Counted from the first letter of the stretch, positions 22,091 to 34,331 are shown. The stretch is 64,000 nt of DNA from Norana najaformis (GCA_964023275.1 OZ029913.1:40415757-40479756), one strand, 5' to 3'. A program made the numbers and translations. The notes: a model not told the origin generated them from the sequence alone.

Positions 22091-22429
22091 CTTGCTTTCT
22101 TAATCTCACTGTTGAACTGACGGCGATTTGAAACCCCGACCTCCGGCTTGATTGATAATTTAGCACTAGACTATCGTATTCCGCCGGTTAAGTCGGCTGT
22201 TCACAGAGATCTGTCGGTCCCTTTGAAGCCCGTAGTTGTTATTCTTACATTGAAGCGTTGAAATGCTTACGCGATATAACAGGATTTTTATAAAGTACAA
22301 ACTACGATTTGCTAAACGTACATCGACAGCGCTGTATAAGCGCATGCGCACTAGATGCCCGATGACAGAGTTTAGCATCCTGGAGTCTTTGATTAACGTA
22401 TTTTAATGCAATGATGACAATTTATATGG

Positions 22430-22620
22430 TACCTTAACTAGCTGTATGTATATATGTGTGTATATATGTTAATATGTATGCCTTTGAATATGTATGCATG
22501 CTTGTAGTATGTACTACGTATGTATTCTATGTATGTGGGCCCAAAAACATACATACATATAAACATACATGCATACATAAATATATAATGTGTATAGGCC
22601 ACACAGCTTAGTAGTTTAGT
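22430..22620 (-). repeat. ATAC/TATG microsatellite
   Basis: It is composed of TATGTATATATGTG and CATACATACATATAAACATA words. The minus-strand open frame in this area is repeat-driven. Nothing else is recognised in 22100-22860. Confidence 0.6.
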
Positions 22621-22867
22621 ATAATGTAGGTTTATAGCGAGAGCGAGAGAGACGAAGAGGACGGGTATTATTTCATGCAGAGGATGGCCTACTGCTTTGA
22701 GCGTCCGAGCTGAATAACCTACCGTTAAAGTGTATGCTTTATAAAAAATGGCCACGCTGGTACAGCGTAATGTGGTGGGTACACGACCCTTACCAAACAG
22801 GATCATGTTTTTATACCAGTCTTAGTCGATAGCTTGGCCCTACGAAGCACGATGAAAGCGAGGGTTG

Positions 22868-23745
22868 AATGCCTGTAGAATCGAGAATCGGTACCTGTAC
22901 CTGTACAAACGAATCTTCCTTTCTGCCGACCTACTCGAGCAACCTACCAACTGTACAACGCTACATCTTGGTGGAGAACCGAAGTACACGTGCTTCCTCA
23001 GGATTTAAAGAAGTCTCCGAGATCCGGCATAGCAAAGACGCATTGCTCCTTGTCGGAACTGCCAGCAATGCAAATACCCGGTCAACCTCGACAAAAGCTC
23101 CACGAAAGCAATTGGTCCCAAGTCCTATGTGTCAAACGAATTCACACTGCTCCCTACTATCCGAAATGCAATGGGACATGCAAAAGCTACAACACATCTA
23201 TCTGGCAGGCATTAAGACTTCCTTGAACAAATCAATAGGATTGGGCTGGCTTAATTTCCGCCATCATGTTTTATTTTCAGAGCCGTGGCTAGCACAAATC
23301 TTCAACTTTCACCGGAATATTTGATGTTCGGAAAAGATATCCATTTCCGGTCGCTCTCCAGATGGCGCTACGAACGTTGTATGACTAGCGAGTACGTGAA
23401 GCAATCAGTCGTAAAACGCTCATCCCGAACCTCGACGCAGCCAGAAGAGCCGGACAAGAATATACACTTGAGTTGCAACAACACAGCAAACAATGCTATG
23501 ACGTGAATACTAAAACACCCACTTACGCTCCTGGAGATTTCTCAGGGGTCTTCAACCCAGTAGTTCCACGCTGACAAAAACCCAAGCTATACGGAAAATT
23601 TACCGGTCCTTGTTACTTGACATCCGAGGTAGCTGAGCATACTTACAAGTTTCGCCACGCCGACACTTATAACAGGGAGTTAAAACATCCCTTTAACACG
23701 GATAGGCTGAAAACATTCACTGACTACCGTGACTACTGTATGTGA
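22868..23745 (+). mobile_element. Ty3/Gypsy-type LTR retrotransposon remnant (integrase C-terminal part)
   Basis: Reading across frames gives RIHTAPYYPKCNGTCKSYN (about 23138-23194; the family pattern is 'TSPYHPQCNGQVERFN'), then TNQ.DWAGLISAIMF, STNLQLSPEYLMFGKDI (about 23289-23340), YDVNTKTPTYAPGDF..VFNPVV (about 23498-23565), PKLYGKFTGPCYL and FNTDRLKTF (about 23691-23718). These are the end of the integrase core and the GPY/F-type C-terminal region, in the expected order. Stops and at least two frame changes interrupt it. The reverse transcriptase and LTRs are not visible here. Confidence 0.7.
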
Positions 23746-24054
23746 AACCATCGAAGGCGCTTCAAACGCTTCTCAAGTCGACATGGAGCCACGCAGTTCT
23801 ACTGAGTCGACAAAAGCTCCAAGTGCTTGGCACGAGGCCGATCGCTTGACTGGAATGAAATTTATCAACAAGAAGCGCTTCTAAAAATTGTTTGGGAAAA
23901 GGTCCCTCTTGTCCTCCTTCTTGGGTACCGGAAACAGATGTGACCAATTGTTTCAAACGAGAAATTCACAATAACTGGACAAAGATGGGCAAACCAAGGA
24001 AGCGTACACGCCGCAACAGTTTAAGAAAAATCCACAAGCAGTCCGCGCGAGCGT

Positions 24055-24110
24055 CAACCGGAGAAACAGTTCTTCGCCACTTCCCACCTTCAGGACGCTT
24101 CTCACCCCCG
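24055..24110 (+). repeat. ~50-bp block shared with 32495-32550
   Basis: CAGTTCTTCGCCACTTCCCA then CC-TTCAGGACGCTTCTCAC is nearly identical to the block at about 32500-32548. It lies about 300 bp downstream of the Gypsy integrase remnant, so it may be the 3' coding end or LTR edge of that element. Confidence 0.6.
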
Positions 24111-24415
24111 CCACGTGTTTGGTGCATGCCAGCCAGCATGTGATCAGCGCGTGCAAACGATAAATCAATAACCCTGACTACTCATCAAAATTGTCTATCC
24201 AAACACGCGTTCAAAATTTGCTGACTAAGCAGCACAACATTACGTTAACATTTGTACAGTTAGTGTCGTTCTTTGCATTTGCTTTTGCGTTTTGAGGCGC
24301 TTGAAAACACTTGTTTTGTACTCTTGAAGGTTTCACATTTTTACTTCATTCGAATTTCTGGGCTGGGATACAGCTGTATAAATCATAGACCGAACTATGT
24401 AAGGAGCAGAAAGAG

Positions 24416-24434
24416 ACAGAGAGAGAGAGAGAGA

Positions 24435-24515
<81 letters not shown>
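24416..24515 (+). repeat. (GA)n microsatellite with a (GATA)3 island
   Basis: GAGAGA runs with one AGATAGATAGATA interruption. Confidence 0.95.
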
Positions 24516-24518
<3 letters not shown>

Positions 24519-24714
24519 CAGAGAGCTTGGCAACACCGTTATCTATTTAGGCCGGACTTGTGTCTGGTTTTGTCAACCGAGACACGGGGTTCTAACGTGT
24601 ATCTTCATCATCGGCCGACTAAATAACCATCAACAACGACAACATGTTCTCCCTCTGTCGATACACATCCTATGGTCAATCATCATCAGCCACCGTAGCC
24701 ACCGCTACACACAT

Positions 24715-24935
24715 ACATGGAAACAGATAGATAGATAGATGCATACATACATACACACAAACATACATACACACATACACATACACATACATACATACAC
24801 ACAGACATACACACATACATACATATATACATACATACATACATGTATACATACATGCATGGATGAATGCATACATACAGACATCGATACATACATATAT
24901 ACACACATACATACATACATACACACATACATGGC
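24715..24935 (+). repeat. (ATAC)n / (ACAC) microsatellite
   Basis: CATACATACATACACACA-type repeats run for over 200 bp, just upstream of the L2-like LINE. All reading frames stay open, so the Tyr/Val/Cys-rich frames are artefacts. Confidence 0.95.
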
Positions 24936-25097
24936 GCCACCTTGGCGTGTTTACACGGGCATGGTTATTTCGTGAGGAGTTTTCTAGTTTTTTCTCGGTT
25001 AAAACAGTCGGTTCTACTAGTTTTTTGGCCAGTTTTCTAGTTAGATGACAGAGTACTCTGACGTACTTTCCTGGATATTTTTTGTTCGATTACTTAA

Positions 25098-28000
25098 TTG
25101 ACTCGGCGTTCGAAGTGTAATTTTGGTGTTGGCGGTATGGACACACCCCCAGGTGTGCACCTGCTCGTGTACAGTTCTGAGTCGTTGAGGCTACTCAACC
25201 GTGTAAGTCTGCCGGTGCTACGCTTGGTGAGGAAAACGTTGTTTACGTTGCGCATCTGGCGGCCGAGGTCTCAGAGAGATGTCTCTACGCGTCTGCCTCC
25301 TCCTCCGTCGTCAGGCGATAGCAGAACCCAACCGACTGGACTTCGGTTCGGGACATCGAATGTCCGCAGCCTCGGCAACAAGTCCACGACGGTTGCTGAT
25401 ACTATTACTAGCCAGGCTCTTGACATCCTTGTTGCGGTCGAAACATGGCATCAGTCGGATTCGGATGTCGCACTTCAAAGGGCCGCAACTAAGGGGTACC
25501 TCCTCGTCGAGTCGTCATTGCGCAGCTCTGACCTTCTCACTCCTTATCGCGGTGGAGGTGGGATTGCAATCTTCCATCGTACAAATCTGCGGGCGAAACG
25601 AGTAAATTTCGATATGACCTATATTACATTCGAGGTCATCCTCTGCTCATTCTCAACGTCACGTGGCACAGTTGCGGTTGCCGCTGTCTACCGCCCGGGC
25701 TCTCTGCCTCCATCGTCCTCGTTCATCAAAGAGTTCACAGTCCTCCTTGAGACTTTAGCCACATTTAATAGCCAGGTGGTTTTGACAGGTGATCTCAATG
25801 TTCACATGGAGGATCTCAGCTGTCCCTGGGCGGAGCAGCTGAGGCAGCTGTTTGCTGGCTTCGGCTTGAAACAGCATGTTGACATGCCTACGCATTACCC
25901 ATGGTGGCTGGCTCGACCTGGTTGTCACTCGTGATGATTGTGGACCGAATGGAGTCTCTGTGGAGCCTCCATCTGTTTCGGGTCATGGTCTTCTGACGTT
26001 TACAGTTCCGCATCTTCATTCCAGCCCGCTTATCAAAGAAGTTACCATCAGGAACTGGAAGTCGCTTGATCGTGATGCATTTCGCCAGCGCCTGCTTGAC
26101 AGTCGGCTCTGCCAGCTCCCCATGGATTCCGACATCTCCTGTCTCGAACTATTCAACCTCTACGATTCCACGCTGTCATCTATCATCAATGATCTCCTGC
26201 CGTCGCCCTTTGCCCGCGTCAGGTGCAACTACCTGACTCCATGGTTTGACTCCAAATGTCGGACCGTGCGTCTCTCGGTAAGGCGGGCGGAACGTCGTTT
26301 TAGGAGAACTAGACTTGACGCGGATCGAGCTGAATGGATCTGACTACTGAGGGATAAGCACATCTTCCAACAAAAGTAGCAGTGCTACTGGGAGAGCTTA
26401 ATCTCCCGTCACTCCAGTGACAGTAGGCGGCTCTGGAAATACCTTTCTCAGTTGCTCGGTAGACCAGTCGGCTTGCAGAGCCCATCGTTCTCGGCTGAGG
26501 AGTACTTGCTTTATATGACTGAGAAGGTTTCTGGGGTCCGCCGAGCTACTGAGGGTTCACCTCCGCCCTCCTTCTCGTCAACGTCGTGCCGCTTCGATCA
26601 CTTTCGGGCGGTCACTGAAGTTGAGTTGAGATCACTCCTCCTGTCTTCTCCACCTAAGACATGTGCCCTTGATCCCATTCCATCGTTCCTACTCCGTGAT
26701 TTTATTGATGAATTGCTACCTTTCCTTGTACGGCTGTGCAACAAATCGTTGGCGGATGGATTTCTTCCACCGGACCAAAAACGTGCCATATCATACCTTC
26801 CCTGAAAAGGCCGGGACTGGACACGGATGTAATAGACAACTACCGACCGATATCAAACCTCACGTTTTTATCAAAGATCATTGAGAGACTTGTTGCCCAG
26901 CAGATTACTAGCTACTTGGAGGCGAACGATCTGATGCCTAAGTTCCAGTCTGGCTTCAGAAAGGGCCATTCCACAGAAACGGTACTCCTGAGGCTGATCT
27001 CGGTCATCTGTGATGCTATTGACACTGGCTGCGTTACGCTGCTTGCCCTTCTAGACGTGAGTGCAGCGTTTGACACTGTTGACCATGTTATCTTTCTTAC
27101 ACTTCTTAACATCTCCTTTGGCATCTGCGCTTCACCTCTGGCCTGGATCAGTTCCTTCGTGGATGAGCGGTCTATGATGGTGGCTCTGGGCTCTGATCGT
27201 TCGGCTTGGACGCTGCTCCCATTCGGCGTCCCACAGGGGTCAGTCCTTGGGCCATTGCTCTTCATTCTGTATACGGCTGACTTGACCCGGCTCATCACCT
27301 CCCTGGGAGCTCGGTGTCACCTATATGCTGACGACGCCCAGCTATATTCCACCTGCCTTCCATCAGATGCGCATGCCTGTGTGTCTAATGTACGTTCTGC
27401 CGTGGCGGAAGTTCGGGTTTGGATGGCGTCAAATCGACTTCTGTTAAACGAGGCCAAAACCCAGTACATTTGGCTGGGCACACGTCGGGCGCGTTCTGGG
27501 ATTGATGCTGAAGCGCTACAGGCTGGATTTCCTGGCTGGGATGTGTTACCTGTGGTCCGTGACCTGGGCGTCCTCCTCGATGGTGAACTAACTATGGCTG
27601 AGCATGTCAACTCGCTCCGTAGATCCTGTTTCTATCAGCTGCGGCAGATTCGTGTGTTACGGCGCAACCTGTCCTTCAAAGCTGCTGTTACTCTGGTCCA
27701 CTCGTTCGTCCTCACACGAATCGACTACTGCAATTCTATCCTGGCGGGTCTCCCGAAGTTCAGACTTAGCCAGCTCCAGTCTGTCTTGAACTGTGCTGCT
27801 CGGGTGGTTGCAAATCTCCCAAAGTGTTCTCACATTTCGGACTACATCAGTGAGACGCTACACTGGCTTCCTATTTCGGAACGGATTCGGTTCAAGGTTC
27901 TTCTACTTGTCCGTTCTGCTACGATTGGCACCGCGCCGGCTTACATTCGGGAGCTGTGTGTTCCTGTTTCCAGTCGACCTGGTGGCCGGTTGCTGCGTTC

Positions 28001-28250
28001 TGCTGCTCGTGGAGATATGCTGATTCCACGTTACCGCACGTCGTTGCGTGCTCATCGTGCCTTCTCCTGCTTTGGTCCCTCGTTCTGGAACAGTCTCCCT
28101 TTAAACAATCGTACTTTTCCACTTAGTTTATCTCAGTGTTCATTCTCTGTTAACTTGAAAACGCACTTGTTTAGATCGGTAGGATAGCCGTGTCATCAGA
28201 GCTTTTGAGAGATATTTGAAGAGCGCTATATAAGTGTTTGCTACATTACA
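25098..28250 (+). mobile_element. L2-like LINE, nearly complete but inactivated
   Basis: One long coding unit. The endonuclease domain is at about 25340-26000: LRFGTSNVRSLGNK, the VAVETWHQSD glutamate motif, GGGGIAIFHRTNLR, VVLTGDLNVHMED. The reverse transcriptase is at about 26840-27480: NYRPISNLTFLSKIIERLV, FQSGFRKGHSTETVLLRL, LLDVSAAFDTVDH, GVPQGSVLGPLLFILYTADL and the catalytic YADDAQLY. A C-terminal part with FSCFGPSFWNSLPL ends at the stop near 28185. It ends with GAGCGCTATATAAGTGTTTG and an (ACAT)n tail. Lesions: a frame change near 25895, a TGA at 26341-26343, a TAG near 26377 and a frame change near 26790. The 5' UTR may reach back to about 24935. It sits in sense orientation in the receptor intron. 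Confidence 0.9.
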
Positions 28251-28859
28251 TTACATACATACATACATACATACATAGATACATACATGGATTCATGCAT
28301 ACATACATATATGCATACACATATACATGCATGGATGCATGCATACATACATACGGCTCCAATCTATTCTAATCTAACGAAAGCGCCATTAACATACTTG
28401 CATATAGTAGTTTTAGACTTTTAGAGTTAACTCATTCTGTGCTTAGGTGATTCAATGCAGATAACCTTGAACCACACAAGGATGCATGAATCAGCATCAC
28501 CTTCGTTATCTGTTGCATCGGCAGACAGCAGCAACAGAAAGTGGTCTTAATTCGTTCAACCTGCATGCCATCATTCATTGCTCGTTTGTTCAAAGTCGGC
28601 TTCTCACTCATTCACCATACATTAAGAATCCATCTTTTGCTAGATGTCGTGATTTATTCCTCTGCAGACTACAGAATACCAATAGCTGCTGGCCAGGCGC
28701 CCAATGTTAGGATGCTCTGCGTAGAGCAATTAAATACTAGCTTGGTCACCTAACCCCCACGCATTTGCCGTATTCATAAATTTTACTGTGTACAGAAATT
28801 CTGATTTAAAATCAGCTGAGCTAACACAAAAATCCATAAGACAACGGACCCACTTCCAA

Positions 28860-30545
28860 CGCTTGATCATGTCCAGGTAGCAGGAAATAGGGTGGAGGTG
28901 GTTCTTGGGTTCTCCTACCTCGGTTCCCATCGGCACTTGGAATGTAAGATCTTTGTACATCACTGGGAGACCAGCGCAGGTGATAAGAGAGATGAAGTCG
29001 TACAGCTTGCAGATCCTCGGGATAAGTGAAATGAGATGGACAGAGAGTGGAAGATTGGAGTTGGATGGCACAACAATACTCTATTCAGGAGGACAAAGAC
29101 ATGAAAAGGACTTAGGGGCCACTAAGACACTGTTTAGTTGGGAACCAGTAAGTGGCAGAATAATAACAGCAAGGCTGCAGACAAGGTTTTTTAACACAAC
29201 CATAGTTCAGGTGAATGATCTAACAAACACAGCAGATGACGAAGAAAAGGATGGATTTTACGAACAGCTACAATGCGTTATGGATGGGATTCCGAGGCAC
29301 GATATGAAGATCCTGATTGGAGACTTTAATGCACAGATTGGACTGAGTAGGGCTGGTTTGGAGGAGGTTATGGGAGGGATGGCAGAAAGTGAAAGATCTG
29401 ATAATAGAGAAAGATTGCTGAGCCTTTGCAGCTGCTACAAATTACAGATTGGAGGGTTTTTCCAACATCGAAAAATACACAAGTTCACATGGACGTCACC
29501 TGATTGAGACACATGCAACCCTATAGACCAGATATGCATATCTGGGAGGTGGATGTCATCTATGAGAGATGTCATGGTTACAGAGGCGTAGATGCAGCAT
29601 CAGACCACCATCTTCTGGTTGCAAAAATAAAGATAAAATTAAAGAAACTACCAGAAAAGAAAAGGAGAATGCTTGTAAATACCGATAGCCTGAAGGAAGA
29701 GCCAATACGAAAACAATATGAGTTGGAATTAAGGAACAGGCTTGCTATCTGGGAGAATTGTGAGGATGTAGACGAGACCAACATCGATACAGAACGGGAG
29801 AGATGGAGCAACACAGTCATAAAAAGATTCTAAATTTCAAAAAGGATGTAAAAGGGAATCGTGGATCTCGACAGAAACGTGGCGGGCAATAGATTTTCGA
29901 AAGGAGACTTCTTAAACAGAAGCTGGAGCAGACAAGGACTAATGGAGTTGGCCAACAAGAATTGACTAAAACGTGCAGAGAAAAGGATAAGTAAGATAAG
30001 AGGAGATGTAGACATGACAAAAATAAATACATCTCAAGTAGAGAGAACAACTGAAGCGGAAGAAGCACGAAGAAGAGGAGATTCAAAAACATTGTTTCGT
30101 ATAGTGAAGGAACTTCCAGAAAGCACAGGATACAGAACCTCCCAATAAAAAGATTAATTGACGGATGACAAGAACGCACAAGGAACAGATGAGACGCTGG
30201 AGAGAACATTCTGAGAGTATCCTAAACTGTCTGGAACCAATAACACAACTGGGAGGCTTGAACTGGGAAGAGGAATTTGAGGGGTTGGAAATAGATATGG
30301 AAGATATTAACGAAGAAGAGATAAAAAAGGCACTAGGAGTCTGAGGAATGGAAAGGCTGCAGGAAATGATGGAATAAAAGCTGAAATGATAAAATATGGG
30401 GTGAGACAATGATGGGAGAGCTAATAAAGTTGTGCAACAACATATGGACAATAGGCAGAGTGCCAATGGCATGGAGAGACGGCATCATCATTCCGATCCC
30501 TAAAAAGGGAGATCTGAGCGAATGCTCAAATTGGAGAGGTATCAC
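28860..30545 (+). mobile_element. RTE/BovB-like LINE, endonuclease plus broken reverse transcriptase
   Basis: Open frame 28905-29507 carries the endonuclease: PIGTWNVRSLYITGRPAQVI, LQILGISEMRWTESGRL, MKILIGDFNAQIG. After a stop near 29505, the second frame (29504-29833) carries VDVIYERCHGYRGVDAASDH with the SDHH catalytic end and a lysine-rich linker. From about 30230 the beginning of the reverse transcriptase can be read across several frames ('NGKAAGNDGIKAEMIKYG', 'RVPMAWRDGIIIPIPKKGDL', SNWRGI-like). The element stops at about 30545, before the catalytic YADD. At its 5' edge, 28875-28910 reads VAGNRVEVVLGFSYLGS in another frame, which looks like the end of a reverse transcriptase, so two element pieces seem to be joined. 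Confidence 0.8.
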
Positions 30546-30790
30546 TCTATTACTAATATGATATGATATCATATCATATGATAATATATTGTACTGTAAT
30601 GTAATGTAACTTAATCTGACTGATCTGATCTAATCCGATCTGATCTGGAGTGATCTTATGTGATCTAATCTAATGCAATGCAATCCATTCTTCAATCCAA
30701 TGCAATCCAATACAACCTATCAAAATCCAATTCAATCCAGTGCAATCTAATCTAATCTGATATGATTTAATCCGATCTAATCGTGGATTT
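30546..30790 (+). repeat. TGATATCATA palindromic run and ATCTAATC quasi-repeat
   Basis: ATGATATGATATCATATCAT (about 30558-30585) is self-complementary and could extrude as a hairpin. It is followed by about 200 bp of TCTGATC/AATGCAATCC/TCTAATC units like those at 8460-8670. Confidence 0.75.
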
Positions 30791-31134
30791 CGGTTCGTTC
30801 AGAATGCGGTTTATCTCTGAAACTAACACCGATTGATACCTTGTGTATTACGGTACCGACTCCACAGAAGTTTCCAGATTAAACTGGATTCTTTGGGTTG
30901 ATAATTTTTTTGGCTTGCCAAATCAGCGATTAGCTTTCTGCCAGTAGTGTTAGGAGACCCAGCTACTACTATCACGTAGACCGCCTATGACGCATGAATT
31001 CCGGTTTTTTAAACGGCGCCGCAACAGAACGAATGAAAAATTGCTAACCGCTCACCTCGTTGCAACTGCAGTAACACATTTGCCCCAAAATTCTTATCCA
31101 ATATCGTCAGCTTCTCGCCTTATCGTTTTGCCTA

Positions 31135-31400
31135 ACCTTTAGCACGACTAAAGTTAGGCCTGAAACGCCTGACTTGGAAACGCCTAGAGTTAATTCTGAA
31201 ATGCCTAAAATTTAGTCTTGACATGCCGAATGTTAGTCCTGAAACGCCTGAAGTTAAACTTGGTACATTTAAAGTTAGTCCAGAAACGCCGAAAGTTAGT
31301 GCTGAAATCCTAAAGTTATGCCTCGCCTAAAGTTACTGCTGAAGTGCCTAAAGTTAGTTCTGGAATGCCTAACTTTAGACCTTAGGCGATCAGTTATGCC
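31135..31400 (+). repeat. Degenerate ~23-bp tandem repeat (CTAAAGTTAG)
   Basis: About eleven degenerate copies of CCTAAAGTTAGTCCTGAAAC plus a few bases. Units vary in both length and sequence, so it is an old array. No coding or structural RNA signal is seen. Confidence 0.8.
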
Positions 31401-32009
31401 TGACGCTTAAATAAGTGTCTGTCAAGCCCTTTAATTAAGAATGTCGTGAGAATCGGGTCATATTTCTCGATCGTACCGGCGAAGGTTAGCAACGCATTCT
31501 GGGCTGCGAGTTGATAATCGTTTTTTTTTTCATTTGTCGGGTCCACTTCTCGCCTTTTGGTAAATACCATCCGTTAACTGTTCAGAATTTAAATTACTCC
31601 AAAATGTAATTCTAGATTATTATTAAACAGACATTTATAACGCATGCAATTAACAACGGCCTCAAAGGTCATATAATATATTGTCGGGGATAATATATTG
31701 TCGGGGAAGCCCGTGATAATTAATTTTAATCTCTTCCTTATCGTGAATGATGAGGCTTCAGCGGTTTGCTTGAAGACTTAATTAACAGAATGTTACACTC
31801 ACACGACGTCATAGTTTAATTTCTTTAATTCGAAAAGCATCAGTTTCATTACAGCAACATAAATTTTCTTCTTCATTAGACCTTCTTCTCCATTCGACCA
31901 TACCTTCTCCGTCAAAGTCTTCTATATTATTTCTTAATATAATGCAAGTGAACACCTGTACAGTGTTTCTTAGAAACCTTGCCCTATAAACCAAAACTAA
32001 TCGTGATCA

Positions 32010-32130
32010 TAGGCTCGAGATTTCAACAGCGCCCAAAGAAGCTAAGTCGCGGGAACCAGCTTATTCACCAGATTATTGAACCAGCTCGGTCAAAACAATA
32101 TCGATAGGCAGGAAGGGTTCGGTTTCGGGT
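32010..32130 (-). mobile_element. LINE 3'-tail fragment (tail family B)
   Basis: AACAGCGCCCAAAGAAGCTA, GTCGCGGGAACCAGCTTATT and CAATATCGATAGGCAGG match the tail of the minus-strand LINE at 60520-60640 and, reversed, the block at 60060-60245. Only the 3' end is left. Confidence 0.65.
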
Positions 32131-32439
32131 CAAGTGGCCCAACCTTTCAAGGAGTAGACAGCTGACAGTTCAAGACAAAAACTCTGCGAGATAACAGTGG
32201 GCCGTCGCAGGTAAAACCTCAGCCTGAAGAACACTGCCAGAGACTGGATGTGGCAGGTCGGAATCCGGACCGGGGCGTTTCCAGCGTCAACCAGGGCTGC
32301 AGTTCGGACGATTCGAGCTCCAGACGAGAGGTACATTTCGTCGTTGCGGCGATGGTTCGAACGCCATCCGGCGCTCATCGCATGATCAAAATCTTGGGCG
32401 TCACCAAGGGCGCCAGGTCGTCTCAAGGACGCTTGTAGG

Positions 32440-32710
32440 ACGCCTCAGCGGTCGTCGTCAACTCGTCCATTCTTTTCCGGTTGCAAGGAGGCTCCAACCG
32501 GAAGACGCAGTTCTTCGCCACTTCCCACCCTCAGGACGCTCCTCACGATGGGAACAGCCGCTACGCCAACGGAATTGTGAGTGTACGCGAGTTGTTGGGG
32601 AGACATGGGGAAGGAAACGGCCATCAACACGGGGTCCTGTATATAGACTTGACTTTGTAACTTTCTTTGGTTTACCTGCGCATTTGTCTGTTTTCGGTTA
32701 ATAAATACCG
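32440..32710 (+). mobile_element. Possible Gypsy-type 3' region or LTR fragment
   Basis: It contains the ~50-bp block CAGTTCTTCGCCACTTCCCA shared with 24055-24110. It is followed by TGTTGGGGAGACATGGGGAA and later TTAATAAATACCG, which would suit an LTR with a polyadenylation signal. No second LTR, primer-binding site or duplication is seen, so this is tentative. Confidence 0.35.
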
Positions 32711-33539
32711 AAACTAACAGTTCTTGTTTTCAATTTCTCGACACTCCTCTGAAACTGCCTGGCTAGTTTTGCACAGGGCATAACTCGCCTTCCCTCACGA
32801 ATCCGAGACAAGGTGGTTGCACGGCCAGGCGACGTTGCAGGAAAGTACAATGACCTTAGATGTAGAGCAAAATGAACACCGGACAATATGACGCCTGCCG
32901 AAGCCTCGCTATGCCTTTGTGGGCTTGCGTAGGCCTATCGCCCGTCGAGTTATCAAATAATCTTAAAGTCCCAGACCGGAAGTTGGCTTCACTCGTCCAT
33001 CGTCGATCTAATGTTCACAGCCACACGCCTATCTATATGTCAGCATGGATTTTGATAACCTGTTGCGGATAGCGTTGGGACTTGCTGTTAGGCTGGATAC
33101 TGCATGGACTTCTGTTCAGCTCAAGGTTCTTACACAGTCATGTTAATTTTAAAGGGGCACGTGCCATATTAGTCTTTCTTGTTAAAAGAAGCCACAACAG
33201 TATCTGCTGCTACGAGAGATTGATTACCATTCAGAAGTCACATCAGACTTTGATGCCTTTAGAAGACATTACCTTTTGGAAGTGCAGGTGTGAGTGAAAC
33301 CAGATTAGTTGGCGGCCGACTCACCAGAGTCAACACACTGCATGAATCCGGGGTTCGCTTAAGAAGAAGTGAATCATTGCTTAAATCGAATCCAAATTCC
33401 TCAGAGGAATTCCTCGCCCAAAGCCGAGTTCGGTGGGTTAATTGGCCGAATTCCCTCGTGGAGAGAGGTATTAAGTGGGAGGCCACAATTAGTGCGAGGA
33501 AGTAAATATCCGAAACTCTGGAATTGTCATGCGGACTCT

Positions 33540-33835
33540 GTTAACTGCCTGTGACATTTAGTCTAATTCAGTCTAGGCCGATCTGATTTGGGCTGATTTA
33601 TTCTCTTTCGCTTCTACCGAGTAAATGTCTAGAAGATGCGCTATATAAATGCTCTCTCTGCATAAATGAATAAATGAATGCATGAATCTAATCTAATCTG
33701 ATCTAATGCAATATATTCTAATACATCTGATCCTATACATTCTATTCTATTCCATTCTATTCCCATTCTATTCCGTTCTATTCCGTTCTATTCCGTTCTA
33801 TTCCGTTCTATTCTGTTCTATTATATTCTGTCACA
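33540..33835 (+). repeat. LINE-tail remnant with ATCTAATC and TTCTATTCCG arrays
   Basis: AGATGCGCTATATAAATGCT at about 33634-33653 is a LINE/SINE tail. It is followed by (AATG)n, an ATCTAATC run and about six copies of a 10-bp unit TTCTATTCCG (33740-33825). (ATTG)n and (ATTC)n runs follow at 33965-34020. Confidence 0.8.
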
Positions 33836-34124
33836 TCATATATGTAGCACGAACGAGCCACAGCAGTCGCTGCTGTTATAAGCCACATATGTCGCTACCT
33901 TATCAAAACTGCGTTTCCTGCAAAATCTCCTGTAACTGTCTGTTTTCGATGATTCGGTAAACGGTTGATTGATTGATTGATTGATTGATTCATTCATTCA
34001 TTCGTTCATTCATTCATTCAACTTCCATTGAGACTTTTGACTTAGCCCTACTGAAAATGGGCTCAAATATTATGTTACCCTGCACTGTGAAGTGCGAGAG
34101 TATATTTTGCTAACTGTATTGTTA

Positions 34125-34331
34125 CTGAATTGCACTGAGTTACGCTTCATTGTCGGTTACTAAATTACATTTTGTTACGGTGTAATGACGGTCATTGAAG
34201 TGCATTTTCTTACAACGTATATTCGGTTTTTAAAATAAAATGTGTACATTGTATTGTCGGCTACTAAATTACAGATCAACCCTGAATGGTCACTGAATCA
34301 CGTGTGTAACGCTGCGTTGTAGGTTACTGGC
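34125..34331 (+). repeat. Degenerate repeat resembling the exon-2 3' splice site
   Basis: The real junction reads GCGTTGTAGGTTACTGGCC. Upstream near-copies are CATTGTCGGTTACTAAATTA (about 34151) and TATTGTCGGCTACTAAATTA (about 34251), with a weaker one near 34216 (CGTATATTCGGTTTTTAAAA). Preceding words (TGTGTAACG / GAGTTACGC / TGTGTACATT) also recur. This suggests degenerate duplication of the intron end, with CGG in place of the acceptor TAGG in the copies. Confidence 0.45.

Noticed and set aside
24676-24975. Overlapping Tyr/Val/Cys and His/Thr frames
   Set aside because: They are translations of an (ATAC)n microsatellite.
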